A DNA stretch of 64,000 nucleotides, taken from positions 434,001 through 498,000 of the forward strand of contig CP078104.1 in assembly GCA_019203745.1 (NCBI GenBank). The letters are read 5' to 3'. This document shows, piece after piece, positions 52,746 to 60,932 of this stretch (position 1 is its first letter; each line of letters begins with the position of its first letter). A program made the position numbers and the translations under genes. The notes beneath the pieces were generated by a model. The model searched no databases and was not told the DNA's origin. It was given only the letters and a program-made list of their open reading frames with translations. This DNA comes from Chryseobacterium sp. E1 (GTDB lineage Bacteria; Bacteroidota; Bacteroidia; Flavobacteriales; Weeksellaceae).

Positions 52746-54200
52746 ATGAAAAACGATATTACATTCAAGGAACTGAAAGATTCCGGATATATTCATAAAA
52801 CAATCAACGAAGAAATTCAGGCCAATCTGATTGCAAGGATCAAAGCCGGGCAACCTGTATTTGAAGGGCTTTGGGGATATGAGGACACGGTAATACCCCA
52901 GTTGAAAAAAGCAATTCTTGCGGGCCATCATATCAACCTTCTGGGTTTAAGGGGACAGGCAAAAACAAGGATTGCAAGAAGCATGGTAGATCTGCTTGAT
53001 GAATATATGCCTGTTGTAAAAGGTTCTGAAATCAATGACAGTCCTTTTAATCCTATCTCTAAATTTGCCAGAGATCTTATTACAGAACTGGGAGATGAAA
53101 CGCCTATTTCCTGGATACACCGCTCCGATCGTTTCTTTGAAAAACTGGCAACACCGGATGTGAATGTTGCAGATTTGATTGGAGATATAGATCCTATTAA
53201 AGCAGCAACGTTAAAACTGCCTTATTCCGATGAAAGGGTTTTACACTACGGGATGATTCCAAGGGCAAACCGTTCTATATTTGTATTGAATGAACTTCCC
53301 GATCTGCAGGCACGCATTCAGGTTTCCCTGTTTAATATTCTACAGGAAGGAGATGTTCAGATCCGTGGTTTTCAGCTGAGAATGCCATTGGATATTCAGT
53401 TTGTCTTTACCGCCAATCCGGAGGATTATACCAACCGGGGAAGCATTGTGACTCCTCTGAAAGACAGGATCGGATCACAGATTTTCACCCATTATCCTAA
53501 AACCATTGCCCTTGCCCGTCAGATTACTGAACAGGAGGCCCTGATTTCAGCCGAAGACCAATCCAATATCAGAATTCCTGATCTGGCTAAAGATCTTTTG
53601 GAAGAAGTTGCTTTTGCAGCTCGTGAGAGTGAATATGTAGATGCAAAAAGCGGTGTAAGTGCCCGTCTGACCATCAGTGCAATGGAAAACCTGGTAGCGG
53701 CAGCGAAATTACGCCTCATTGAATCGGGAGCTGAAAAAACCACAGTCCGTTTACTTGATTTCATGTCTATTATCCCCTCCATTACCGGAAAAATTGAACT
53801 GGTATATGAAGGTGAGCAGGAAGGCAGATTATGTAGCTAAGATATTAATTGATAAAGCCGTCATGAGACAGTTTGAAAGCCTATTCCCCGCATTCCCAAA
53901 CTGGAGAAAGAGGATATCAAAACCCCTTATACAGACCTGATCCGCTGGTTCAACAAAAATCATCTGGAGCTTAATTATAATGATACAGATAAAGAGTTCT
54001 ATGCTAAACTTGATAAAGTAACTCCATTAACTACAGTGATTGAGGAAAATACATCGGAATTAAGCAAAGAAGATCAGAATTTCTGCAAAGAACTGGTGTT
54101 ATGGGCTTTGACGATCAGCAGTAAAATAGATAAGTCTGAAAATCAGTCAGTTTTACGTTTGATTCTGCCGGTATTGGTCAGTTTTTACGTAACTAGATGA
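52746..54200 (+). CDS. AAA+ ATPase, magnesium chelatase ChlI/MoxR-like (one or two frameshifts)
   Basis: About 485 residues. The ATP site is visible as LLGLRGQAKTRIAR (Walker A variant GLRGQAKT, the usual GxGK Gly being Ala), Walker B-like FVLNELPDL with Asn in place of the first Asp, and sensor 1 in FVFTANPEDYTNRG. Arg in TPLKDRIGSQI is the likely finger. Helical lid sequences follow, ending with an alpha-helical tail after a break near 53830. The annotation as ChlI comes from these features; no chlorophyll pathway is expected in this organism. It pairs with the VWA protein upstream. The stop is at 54198-54200. Confidence 0.85.
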
Positions 54201-54228
54201 TTCCATTTTCAATATAGCAGATATTTTT

Positions 54229-54269
54229 TTGCCACAGATACGCAGATAAAATCCGTGTATCCGTGGCAA
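54229..54269. repeat. GCCACAGATACGCAGAT-type palindromic repeat
   Basis: TTGCCACAGATACGCAGAT and its near complement (ATCCGTGTATCCGTGGCAA) form an imperfect hairpin after the ATPase gene. This short palindrome type is found scattered in intergenic positions of unrelated bacteria. It may add to termination. Confidence 0.55.
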
Positions 54270-54293
54270 TTAAATTTCTTATTGATCAGTAAA

Positions 54294-54320
54294 TTTTTAA
54301 GAAGCCCAACTTCTTAAAAA
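54294..54320. terminator. Bidirectional terminator between convergent genes
   Basis: TTTTTAAGAAG (54294-54304) pairs with CTTCTTAAAAA (54310-54320), 11 bp, loop CCCAA. It lies 4 bases after the stop of the minus-strand secreted protein gene and after the ATPase gene on the plus strand. Confidence 0.7.
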
Positions 54321-54324
54321 TACA

Positions 54325-54862
54325 TTAGTTGGCTGCAGGATCAATGAGTTCTTTTGTAAGTCCTATGGATTTTAGAAGACTCTTGCTGTCAAAAAGTAAA
54401 GTGGTATAATGTCTTCCTTTTTTGAATGTCAGTTTTGATCCTCCGGAAAATTCACTGTCATCACCTAATTTCTGAACTTTAGTCCCATATTTTCCCAATT
54501 TCCTTTTAGCTTCCTCTAAAGTTGTTTTATTTAGAGCAAGACCAAAAGGAAGACCTTCTATGACTACAGGTTTATCTTCAGGAATGTCAAAAACATTTCG
54601 CTGATCATATTTTTTTCCAGTCCGCAGTAAAGCTCCAGGCCTGATTTAGTCAGCCATTTTGCATATTTCTCTTCATTGGCATCTTCGTAGAAAACTGTTT
54701 TGGTCTGCAAAACTTTTGAAATTTTATCAGGGGTTTGCGGGAAAATAAACTCTGCTTCTTTATTAAGTAAAGAGCTCAAGCCCTCTGTTTTCTGAGAAAA
54801 TGCTGTTATACTTATCAATTGAAAAATACAGCTAAAATTAGAGTGAATGGTTTCATCGTCAT
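54325..54862 (-). CDS. Secreted protein of unknown function (frameshifted)
   Basis: About 179 residues with a signal peptide (MKPFTLILAVFFQLISITAFSQ after correction near 54820). The mature part alternates strands and charged helices (LLNKEAEFIFPQTPDKISKV, TLEEAKRKLGKYGTKVQKLG, LTFKKGRHYTTLLFDSKSL). A second break is near 54610. It has no catalytic motif and no family I recognise. The next gene upstream encodes another secreted unknown protein in the same direction, 55 bases away, so they may be cotranscribed. Confidence 0.6.
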
Positions 54863-54916
54863 AAGGGTACTATTAAATTATTATAATTCGGTGCTTAAAA
54901 ATAATAAAAAGTGCTG

Positions 54917-55499
54917 TTATAGACTAAAATTATCTAAAAAGCTTTTCAGCTCGTCAATAGGAACATTATTCCCTGATGAGACTACAGAATACCTGTTCCC
55001 TTCCAGATATTGAATGCTTGTATGTTGATCACTTTCAAACATACTATAATCAAAATATACCTGCCATCCCTTATAGCTTTTGATATTGGTTTTATCTCCC
55101 GGTTCTTCATATTTTTTGTTTCCAGGTAATTAAGCAGGCTTGATTTTACCTGTTCAGCTCCGGCTCCTGCACCGTCTGCAACCATCAGATAAATGTTTTT
55201 ACCTGCTTTTGCATAATTTCCTGTAGCGAAAGAACCTGTTTCATTATCTTCAGAAGCCGTTACTTCCGTAAGCTTGTATCCGTTAATCTCTTTTTTAAAT
55301 TTTCTTTTAAATTCATCAGAACCAAGAGGTTTCAGCTTCTTTAAGTCTTTAGCCAGACCTTCTATTTTTAATGAGTCTGAATTCGCATTTACTTTTTCAA
55401 AAACGGGTTTCAGGCTTTTTTGGCAAAAACAACATTTGAACTTAATGCTAGTACCAACGCTGTACCTACAATTCCTGCTCCCAGATAAGAGATTTTCAT
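54917..55499 (-). CDS. Secreted protein of unknown function (frameshifted)
   Basis: About 194 residues. The signal peptide (MKISYLGAGIVGTALVLALS) is followed by a basic helical region (IEGLAKDLKKLKPLGSDEFK), a beta part (GYKLTEVTASEDNETGSFAT, NIYLMVADGAGAG) and an ending GNNVPIDELKSFLDNFSL after a break near 55090. The first break is in an A-run near 55425. Not recognised. It could be a small lipid- or surface-binding protein, but there is no direct evidence. Confidence 0.6.
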
Positions 55500-55621
55500 A
55501 ATTTTTATTTATTTTTTTAATCCATCACTCACTGCAAAAAGCAAACCAAATCCTACAGAGGAGAAATACTTTATGAAACGATGATTTTTGATTAAAGAGA
55601 ATAAATATTTTCTGAAACCAT

Positions 55622-55986
55622 CTACCCTTGCTGCAGATTGAATACCGTACCTGCCGGGTCTGTAATCCAGTGCATCCCTTCAGGAAGTTCTTCAATTTCA
55701 TCGCAGGTCTCTACTCCACTCAGTCTCAGATATTCTGTAGCTTCTTCTACGTCAGGCACAGTAAGCTGCAGCCAGGTTTCGGAGTGGGTATAATTATCTA
55801 CACAGTCCAGCCATATTATATTCTGCCCGAATTTCACCTCATGTGTTCTGGAAACCGTAGGATTGGTAATCGGTTTTTCTTCAACCTCAAGTTTCAGAAT
55901 ATTCTTGTAAAAAGCGACCGTTTTTTCATATTTATTTTTGGAATTTTAATAGCAATATTGATTCCTGCTTCAAATTTTGTATTCAT
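55622..55986 (-). CDS. VOC (glyoxalase/bleomycin resistance) family protein (one frameshift)
   Basis: About 121 residues, one beta-alpha-beta-beta-beta pair of modules: KTVAFYKNILKLEVEEKPI in the first half, ETWLQLTVPDVEEATEYL and MHWITDPAGTVFNLQQ in the second. The metal ligands of true glyoxalases are not all evident, so its substrate is open. The frame changes near 55940. Start ATG at 55986 gives the sequence MNTKFEAGINIAIKIPKN. Confidence 0.82.
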
Positions 55987-56031
55987 ATTGTATGGTTCTT
56001 AGAAGATAATATAGACTGTTGCAACTCTAAG

Positions 56032-56904
56032 TTATTTTAAGAAATTATTCAGATAGCCAAGTATAGTCGCTGTCTGCATCATCAGGCTTACATGGCTTTG
56101 CCCGGGTACAATAGCCAGCTGTGACTTGGGCATGGGAGCCATATCAGCAGCAATACCGCCACCCAATAACTTATAGGTTTTTGCCAGTTCGGTTTTATCC
56201 AGTCCATCATTATCACCCGCTATAATTAGTACAGGAGCTGTAATTTTCGAAATATTGGAATCTCCCATATCATATGGAGTTCCTGCAGAAGCAATCATCT
56301 GTTCCAGGAATTTCGTCCATTTTGTCTTATCAGGAGCCACAGCATTGTAAGCTGTATGCATAGGGCTGTTCTCAAAAAGAGCCGGTTTCATGGTTTTAAA
56401 TACACTGTTAATCTCAGGGATCCAGCCACTGCTTTTATACGTGGCAGAAATAATGACCAGATTTTTAATCGTTTAGGACTCTGGATAGCAAACTGATAGG
56501 CTATGGCGCCTCCAAAACTGTAGCCCACAACATCCGCACTTTCAACCTTCAGGTGGTCCATTACCCCGCAACATCACTGGCTAATGTAGTATGAGATAAT
56601 TTTCTGTCTGAAAACGGGCTATGCCCATGGCCCTGCAATTCAATAGCAATTACTTTTCTGTTTTTGAAAGTTCGGGAATCAGTTCACTCCAATTTGTATC
56701 AATGGTCATAAAAGCGCCATGAAGCAAAATTACAGGCCGGCCTTCGCCATATACTTCATAGTAAACTTTGATCCCGTTTACAGGAGCATAGCCACTATCG
56801 GAAGGTTTTGTTTTCTGGGCATTCAGTTGTGATACGGTGAGTATAATGAGTACAGCGGCAAGGAATACTCTAAGGAACGTATAAGATTTAAATAGATTTT
56901 TCAT
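56032..56904 (-). CDS. Alpha/beta hydrolase, exported (frameshifted)
   Basis: About 291 residues. The signal peptide (LRVFLAAVLIILTVSQLNAQ) is followed by the oxyanion region (VILLHGAFMT), the nucleophile elbow GYSFGG (read across a corrected frame near 56520), the acid in LIIAGDNDGLD and the catalytic His in VPGQSHVS. The fold and motifs are those of the AB hydrolase 1 family. Breaks lie near 56655, 56565 and 56475. An upstream in-frame ATG at 56970 would place extra charged residues before the signal, so I chose 56904. The substrate is unknown. Confidence 0.87.
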
Positions 56905-57177
56905 AATATAATCCGGATTTAGTTGAGTAAAATGTTTAATCAAAATTACCAACTCATCACCAAACTCCACTTGCCACAGGACAAGATTTTATCTTAATGC
57001 ATTTTGATGAATCTTGTTCCGGGAAAACTTTTTGAGTTGTTATATTTTACCTGATTTAAAAGGCTTATTCATCCATATTACATAGATAAACCCATAGGAA
57101 TAACAAATATTTTTAAGAATAATTTACTTCAGTAAATAAAAATTGATTAATTTCGAACAGAACTAAACCTAAATATT

Positions 57178-57320
57178 ATGAAAAATTTAAAAAAATCGAA
57201 AGACAGGAATTAAAGGCTATTAAAGGAGGTATTAACTGCCCTGGAGGACAGATATGCTTAATCGGCGGGAAATGGCAATGTATGCCGTACGATGGATGTG
57301 GCGGCGGAAATCAGCCTTAA
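57178..57320 (+). CDS. Bacteriocin-like double-glycine peptide precursor 1 (one frameshift)
   Basis: 47-residue precursor. After adding one A to the A7 run near 57195 it reads leader MKNLKKIERQELKAIKGG and then core INCPGGQICLIGGKWQCMPY ending DGCGGGNQP. The leader with conserved hydrophobic and charged positions and a GG end is that of peptides cleaved and exported by C39-peptidase ABC transporters; the core has four Cys and many Gly. Chryseobacterium genomes are known to hold many such bacteriocin-like genes. No maturation or transport gene lies nearby. Confidence 0.75.
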
Positions 57321-57345
57321 ATTGTAACACTTAATTGACTTGACT

Positions 57346-57491
57346 ATGAAAAATTGTAAGAAAATTTCAAGAGACCAGTTGAAAAACATTAATGGCGGAG
57401 CACTCAGCTGCTCGAAGCATGCTGCCCGCCTCCGGGAATAAAAAAATGCCCATGGATACTTTGTTATGCACCATGTGATATATTAAGTTAG
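57346..57491 (+). CDS. Bacteriocin-like double-glycine peptide precursor 2 (one frameshift)
   Basis: About 48 residues: leader MKNCKKISRDQLKNINGG, core ALSCSKACCPPPGIKKCP ending WILCYAPCDILS. The frame is restored by one A near 57410. The core has six Cys, three Pro in a row and aromatic residues, quite different from precursor 1, while the leaders are alike. The gene follows precursor 1 after 25 bases and shares its transcript; a terminator stands 25 bases after its stop. Confidence 0.72.
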
Positions 57492-57515
57492 AATCAATTA
57501 ATGATAAATAAGTAT

Positions 57516-57546
57516 GCCTTAGGATTTTTGATCTTAAGGCTTTTTC
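57516..57546 (+). terminator. Terminator after the peptide genes
   Basis: GCCTTAGGAT (57516-57525) pairs with ATCTTAAGGC (57531-57540) with one G-U, loop TTTTG, followed by five T. It lies at the convergent end with the VOC gene. Confidence 0.75.
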
Positions 57547-57903
57547 ATGAATTTTCCGGGGCCTGTACGACGCAAAAAGAATTTCCATCCGGATCCAGCA
57601 ATACTACGTAATCTGCGTCCTGTTCATAGTTCCAGTCTTTCATTCTTCCTGCTCCTAAAGCGAGTAAACGATCCACTTCCCGATCCTGATGATCCGTAAT
57701 AAGGTCAATATGATGCCTTTTCGGCTCCGGGGATGTTGTCAGTTTTAATGACAGCTGAATTCCTTGGCCTTCTTCAGGAACCAGAATGGCAAAATCCGGT
57801 TCAGGATCTTTTTGAGTTTATAGTTCAGAGCTGCAGACCAGAAAGTAATAGCTCTGTTCATGTCCTGTACTCCCCACACGATTGATAATATTCTTAAATC
57901 CAT
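57545..57903 (-). CDS. VOC family protein (one frameshift)
   Basis: About 120 residues. It starts MDLRILSIVWGVQDMNRAIT, typical of glyoxalase-like proteins, and shows EPKRHHIDLITDHQDREVDR and VLLDPDGNSFCVVQ in the second half. His in HHIDL and Glu/Asp positions could bind metal. One A is missing near 57812 (YKLKKDPEPDFAILVPEEGQ). The stop overlaps the end of the terminator hairpin. Not closely similar to the other VOC gene at 55622. Confidence 0.82.
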
Positions 57904-58035
57904 GCTTTACTATTTAATCAGTACATGGATTAAATTTAGCTTTTTATCTGATAATATAAATATCTTTTGTGTTAAATTGCACCCAACATATCTATATGTA
58001 ATCCTGAACATTAAAAAGTTCTGTGCAAAATATTT

Positions 58036-58232
58036 TTACTCTAATTCAATTGGATTATATGGCTGTGGAGAAGATCTGACAGGTATCTGACTACCATCTT
58101 CATTGTAGGCTTTACCATGAAAAAAGCCAGGGTTGTCATTATAGTTTTGTAACACCTTTCTAAATTCTTCTCTGGTTACAATAAGAATTCTTTTTCATTC
58201 CTTACATAGATTTTACCCTTTTTTTTATCCAT
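58036..58232 (-). CDS. Small conserved-looking protein, about 65 residues (one frameshift)
   Basis: Minus-strand gene: MDKKKGKIYVRNEK up to the break in an A/T run near 58190, then VTREEFRKVLQNYNDNPGFF and HGKAYNEDGSQIPVRSSPQP ending YNPIELE. Composition is that of a real soluble cytoplasmic protein, with a charged helix and a Pro-rich tail. I do not recognise it. Confidence 0.5.
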
Positions 58233-58332
58233 TGCAATTGCTGTAAAATGAAATTGACACTTATGAGCCGGGAAGCAGCAATGGCCCTAGAATTGCAGCA
58301 GATTAACAATAATCACACAAAATATAATATTA

Positions 58333-58898
58333 TGGCAACCAAAAACGCAACAAAAAAGCTTCCACAAAAAGACACCGGCAAGTAATACGAAAAAAACTCC
58401 TGCTAAAAAGGATGCCTCTAAAGGATTGGAAGATTTATTTGAAGATGGTCTCAAAGACATCTACTGGGCAGAAAAAGCATTGGTAAAAGCCCTTCCCAAA
58501 ATGCATAAGAATGCAACAGATAAAAAGCTCAAGTTAGCTATTGAAAACCATTTAATGGAAACTGAAGTGCATGTAAAAAGACTTGCAGAATGTTTTAAGG
58601 CACTTAAAAAGAAAGCTCAGGCAAAGAAATGCGATGCCATGCAGGGACTTCTTGATGAAGGAAAAAGCATCATGGAAGAAACTGAAGCAGGAACTGTAAG
58701 AGATGCAGGGATAATAGCAGCCGCACAGAAAATAGAACATTATGAGATTGCAACCTATGGTACACTGGCTGCTTATGCAAAAGTTCTTAAGGAAAATGTA
58801 TGCCTGAAAAATCTTTTAGCAACCCTGAATGAAGAAAAAAATGCGATAAATTACTGAGTAAAATTGCAGACGTTGGACTTAATACCAAGGCGCTGTAA
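58333..58898 (+). CDS. DUF892 ferritin-like protein, YciE/YciF type (frameshifted)
   Basis: About 188 residues. A low-complexity Lys/Thr/Ala/Pro tail at the N-terminus (ATKKASTKKTPASNTKKTPA) resembles histone-like tails. It is followed by a four-helix ferritin-like domain with ligand-type residues in LEDLFEDGLKDIYWAEKALV, IENHLMETEVHVKRL, AGIIAAAQKIEHYEIATYGT and LLATLNEEKNA. Breaks lie near 58360 and 58850. Such YciF-like proteins are stress-induced (osmotic, oxidative) in other bacteria. The basic tail suggests nucleic-acid association, which is inference. Confidence 0.86.
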
Positions 58899-59233
58899 TA
58901 ATTCTGCATAATGAAACATCAGCTCTTCAATAATAAAACCCTCCGGCTAAGGAGGGTAAGCCTGTAGATTTGGAGATAAAACTACAACTATTATGGTATG
59001 ACAAAAGTACAATATGGTACAAAATAAGCCTATGATTATACTCATAATAGAAATCAAATGATAATTATCTCTATCTGAATAAATATACTAAACTGCAACA
59101 TCTAATGTTGCAGTTTTGCTATTATAGGTATTGGAAGTCATAAGAAAATGATGATTTATCGTTTCGTTTAAAAACATATAGAAAGGGATCAGGTTCAAAA
59201 ACTGGAGAGCAGTACAAAACATACATTATTTGG

Positions 59234-59263
59234 ATCAGTCCACAACTTTTGCGCTTGATCCGA
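59234..59263 (+). repeat. Direct repeat unit, copy 1
   Basis: GGATCAGTCCACAACTTTTG continued by CGCTTGATCC: the GTCCACAAC.. part recurs at 59402. The ends GGATCA and TGATCC are inverted repeats. Confidence 0.6.
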
Positions 59264-59400
59264 TCTTAGCTTTTTTGATAAAAGAAGTACTAATGCTTCC
59301 GCAGAATCTTTCAATGCTAAAATTAAAAACTTCAGAATGCAACTCAGAGGAGTGAAAGACAGAACATTTTTCCTCTTTAGATTAACCAAACTTTTTGCTT

Positions 59401-59442
59401 AGTCCACAACTTTTGCGCTTGATCCACTTTTGCGCTTGATCC
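59401..59442 (+). repeat. Direct repeat unit, copy 2 plus tandem 17-mer
   Basis: AGTCCACA followed by two tandem copies of ACTTTTGCGCTTGATCC (59409-59425 and 59426-59442). The 25 bases 59401-59425 are the same as 59239-59263. Confidence 0.65.
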
Positions 59443-59470
59443 AGGATCTGGAAAAATGGCAGAGTTTCAT

Positions 59471-59511
59471 AAAAAAACAAATCCTCGAAAATCTAAGATT
59501 TCCGAGGATTT
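59471..59511 (-). terminator. Terminator of tRNA-Ser
   Basis: On the minus strand AAATCCTCG pairs with CGAGGATTT, with a further inner stem AAATCT/AGATTT, and GTTTTTTT follows. It begins directly after the tRNA 3' end. Confidence 0.8.
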
Positions 59512-59514
59512 TTG

Positions 59515-59598
59515 CGGAGAGTGAGGGATTCGAACCCCGGACCTGTTACAGTCAACAGTTTTCAAGACTGCCGCAATCGACCACTCTGCCAACTCTCC
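59515..59598 (-). tRNA. tRNA-Ser (anticodon TGA)
   Basis: 84-nt cloverleaf on the minus strand with a long variable arm as expected for Ser: acceptor GGAGAGT/ACTCTCC, anticodon loop CTTGAAA (anticodon TGA), T loop GGTTCGAATCC. CCA is not encoded. Confidence 0.96.
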
Positions 59599-59632
59599 TT
59601 AAACTCCGGCAGTACCGTTGTTTTCAGTGGTG

Positions 59633-59663
59633 CAAATATAGAACGATTTTTAATTCCTGCAAA
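59633..59663 (-). promoter_or_regulatory. Promoter of tRNA-Ser
   Basis: On the minus strand TTTG (59663 to 59660), 19 bases, then TATATTTG (59640 to 59633). Both elements match the Bacteroidota consensus perfectly. Confidence 0.8.
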
Positions 59664-59769
59664 ACTTTTAGTGTATAAATTTTAACAAAACTTAATAATA
59701 GACTAGAAATCAAGGGAATTATTTTCCGTAAAATATTTCTCCAATCCTTGTAAATGAATATGAATGCCC

Positions 59770-59982
59770 CTATTCCCTGTCTACTATTGCGATGAAGCTG
59801 TTTTTTAAAAGATCAGACGGGTACACAAACTGGTCTCCGCCCTGTCCTTTTATGACTATAGCTCCCTGCTCATCGTTCAGGCATTTGTCCAGCTGGGTTT
59901 TCAGGTCATTGAGTTGCCCGTGGGGAGCTTCAATGGTGTAGGTTCCGGTAACGTGTGTTATTTTGATGACTTTTGTTTCCAT
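59770..59982 (-). CDS. Hypothetical protein, 70 residues
   Basis: Small soluble protein, intact: METKVIKITHVTGTYTIEAP, then a helix (LNDLKTQLDKCLNDEQGAIV) and QGGDQFVYPSDLLKNSFIAI. I chose the ATG at 59982; an upstream one would add a region without protein character. The gene is divergent from the Xre regulator with about 215 bases between. Not recognised. Confidence 0.65.
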   Translation of the reverse strand: METKVIKITHVTGTYTIEAPHGQLNDLKTQLDKCLNDEQGAIVIKGQGGDQFVYPSDLLKNSFIAIVDRE

Positions 59983-60171
59983 ATTTTTTTGATTAGTTGC
60001 TAAATGTAGGAATTTTAGCTGAAGTATGAATACATTTCCGACCATCATCATAAGCACTTTACAAATAATTCAAAAAAACAGGACAGCAGATCGTGGAAAA
60101 TAAAACGGTTCCGTTGCTTTACTCAATTTTATATTTTATAATTTTTGATCCCACAGACCACACATTTTTTC

Positions 60172-60179
60172 TATATTTG
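60172..60179 (+). promoter_or_regulatory. Candidate -7 box of the Xre gene
   Basis: TATATTTG, exact TAnnTTTG, 20 bases before the start codon. The nearest TTG upstream is at 24 bases, a little too far. Confidence 0.5.
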
Positions 60180-60199
60180 TAAAAACACACCCACCCACT

Positions 60200-60574
60200 A
60201 TGGAAAAGCTAAGAAATCTAAGAAAGCAGAGAGGTTATACACAGCAGCAGATTGCTGAGATTCTTTCAACCGACGTCTCCAACTACAGCAGAAAAGAGAA
60301 CGGAGATGTGAGGATATTTGATGATGAATGGGAAAAACTGGCTAAAGCTTTTGATGTGCCCGTAGAAGAGATTAGAGAAGAAAGAACGGCTCAGCATAAT
60401 CAAAACACGACTCTTAATGACAACGCAAGCTTAACCGATAATGCCAGTATTAACTATAATCAATACTGCAATATTCCTGAATATTTACTGGAAAGCCAGT
60501 ATGAATATATTAAGCTTTTAAAAGAGCAGATTGAAATTTTAAAAGCAGAAAATGCAAAATCAAAGAAAAGATAA
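60200..60574 (+). CDS. Xre-type HTH regulator with C-terminal coiled coil
   Basis: 124 residues, intact. The helix-turn-helix is at residues 5-60 (LRNLRKQRGYTQQQIAEILS, NYSRKENGDVRIFDDEWEKL). An Asn/Thr-rich linker (LNDNASLTDNASINYNQYCN) separates it from a C-terminal amphipathic helix (YIKLLKEQIEILKAENAKSK) that likely mediates oligomerisation. This layout is common in Flavobacteriia and is not phage-specific. Targets unknown. Confidence 0.88.
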   Translation: MEKLRNLRKQRGYTQQQIAEILSTDVSNYSRKENGDVRIFDDEWEKLAKAFDVPVEEIREERTAQHNQNTTLNDNASLTDNASINYNQYCNIPEYLLESQYEYIKLLKEQIEILKAENAKSKKR

Positions 60575-60591
60575 CCTTCTACTTATAAGAT

Positions 60592-60622
60592 AAAAGCGGC
60601 TTCCATTGGAGGCCGTTTTTCT
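60592..60622 (+). terminator. Terminator of the Xre gene
   Basis: AAAAGCGGCTTCC pairs with GGAGGCCGTTTTT (two G-U pairs), loop ATT, T-run; 17 bases after the stop codon. Confidence 0.7.
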
Positions 60623-60648
60623 TTGCTTTCATAAAAATTCCGTTTAGC

Positions 60649-60872
60649 CCCTTCCGAAGACCCTACAGCCCTTTCCATAAGGGTCCGGAACCCCTTACCC
60701 AAGCCCCTCTACCCCTTACCTAAGGGGGTATATACCCTTCATTAACGGTATATATCCGTTACTAAAGTGGCTGGAGACCGTAGATGAACCCCCTCCAGAC
60801 GGTTATACAAGTACCGGGAACCCTTGAACAGCTATCTCCAGACCGTTTCAAAGGGGGGATGCCCCATCAATG
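60649..60872. repeat. GC-rich stretch of degenerate repeats and hairpins
   Basis: About 220 bases strikingly richer in C and G than the surroundings, without a plausible gene. CCCCTT-type units recur roughly every 20 bases (60649, 60668, 60690, 60711) along with several palindromes (AAGGGTCCGGAACCCCTT, CCCCTTACC/GGTAAGGGG-like, AACGGTATATATCCGTT, CTGGAGACCGT with CTCCAGACGGT). It ends just before the promoter of the protease gene. Confidence 0.5.
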
Positions 60873-60894
60873 GTCAGAATACATTATATTTGTA

Positions 60895-60902
60895 AAAATT
60901 CA
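60895..60902 (+). promoter_or_regulatory. Candidate -7 box of the aspartyl protease gene
   Basis: TATATTTG, exact TAnnTTTG, 30 bases before the start codon. The -33 position (TGG at 60871) is poor. Confidence 0.45.
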
Positions 60903-60932
60903 TCACAACATAAAAACTAATAACACTATCGG

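Larger units (their letters stand above)
58899..59470. other. Intergenic region with direct repeats
   Basis: No gene recognised. A hairpin ACCCTCC/GGAGGGT (58938-58957) follows the DUF892 gene and may end its transcript. The right part holds the 17-bp repeats listed separately. A minus-strand frame at 59195-59389 shows no protein character. Confidence 0.4.

Noticed and set aside
52746..54200. Chlorophyll-type magnesium chelatase
   Set aside because: The ATPase resembles ChlI, but no tetrapyrrole chelatase large subunit is present and a flavobacterium is not expected to make chlorophyll; it is better seen as a MoxR/VWA pair.
59195..59389. Minus-strand frame between the 17-bp repeats as a transposase remnant
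   Set aside because: 64 codons without any transposase motif; the frame looks random.
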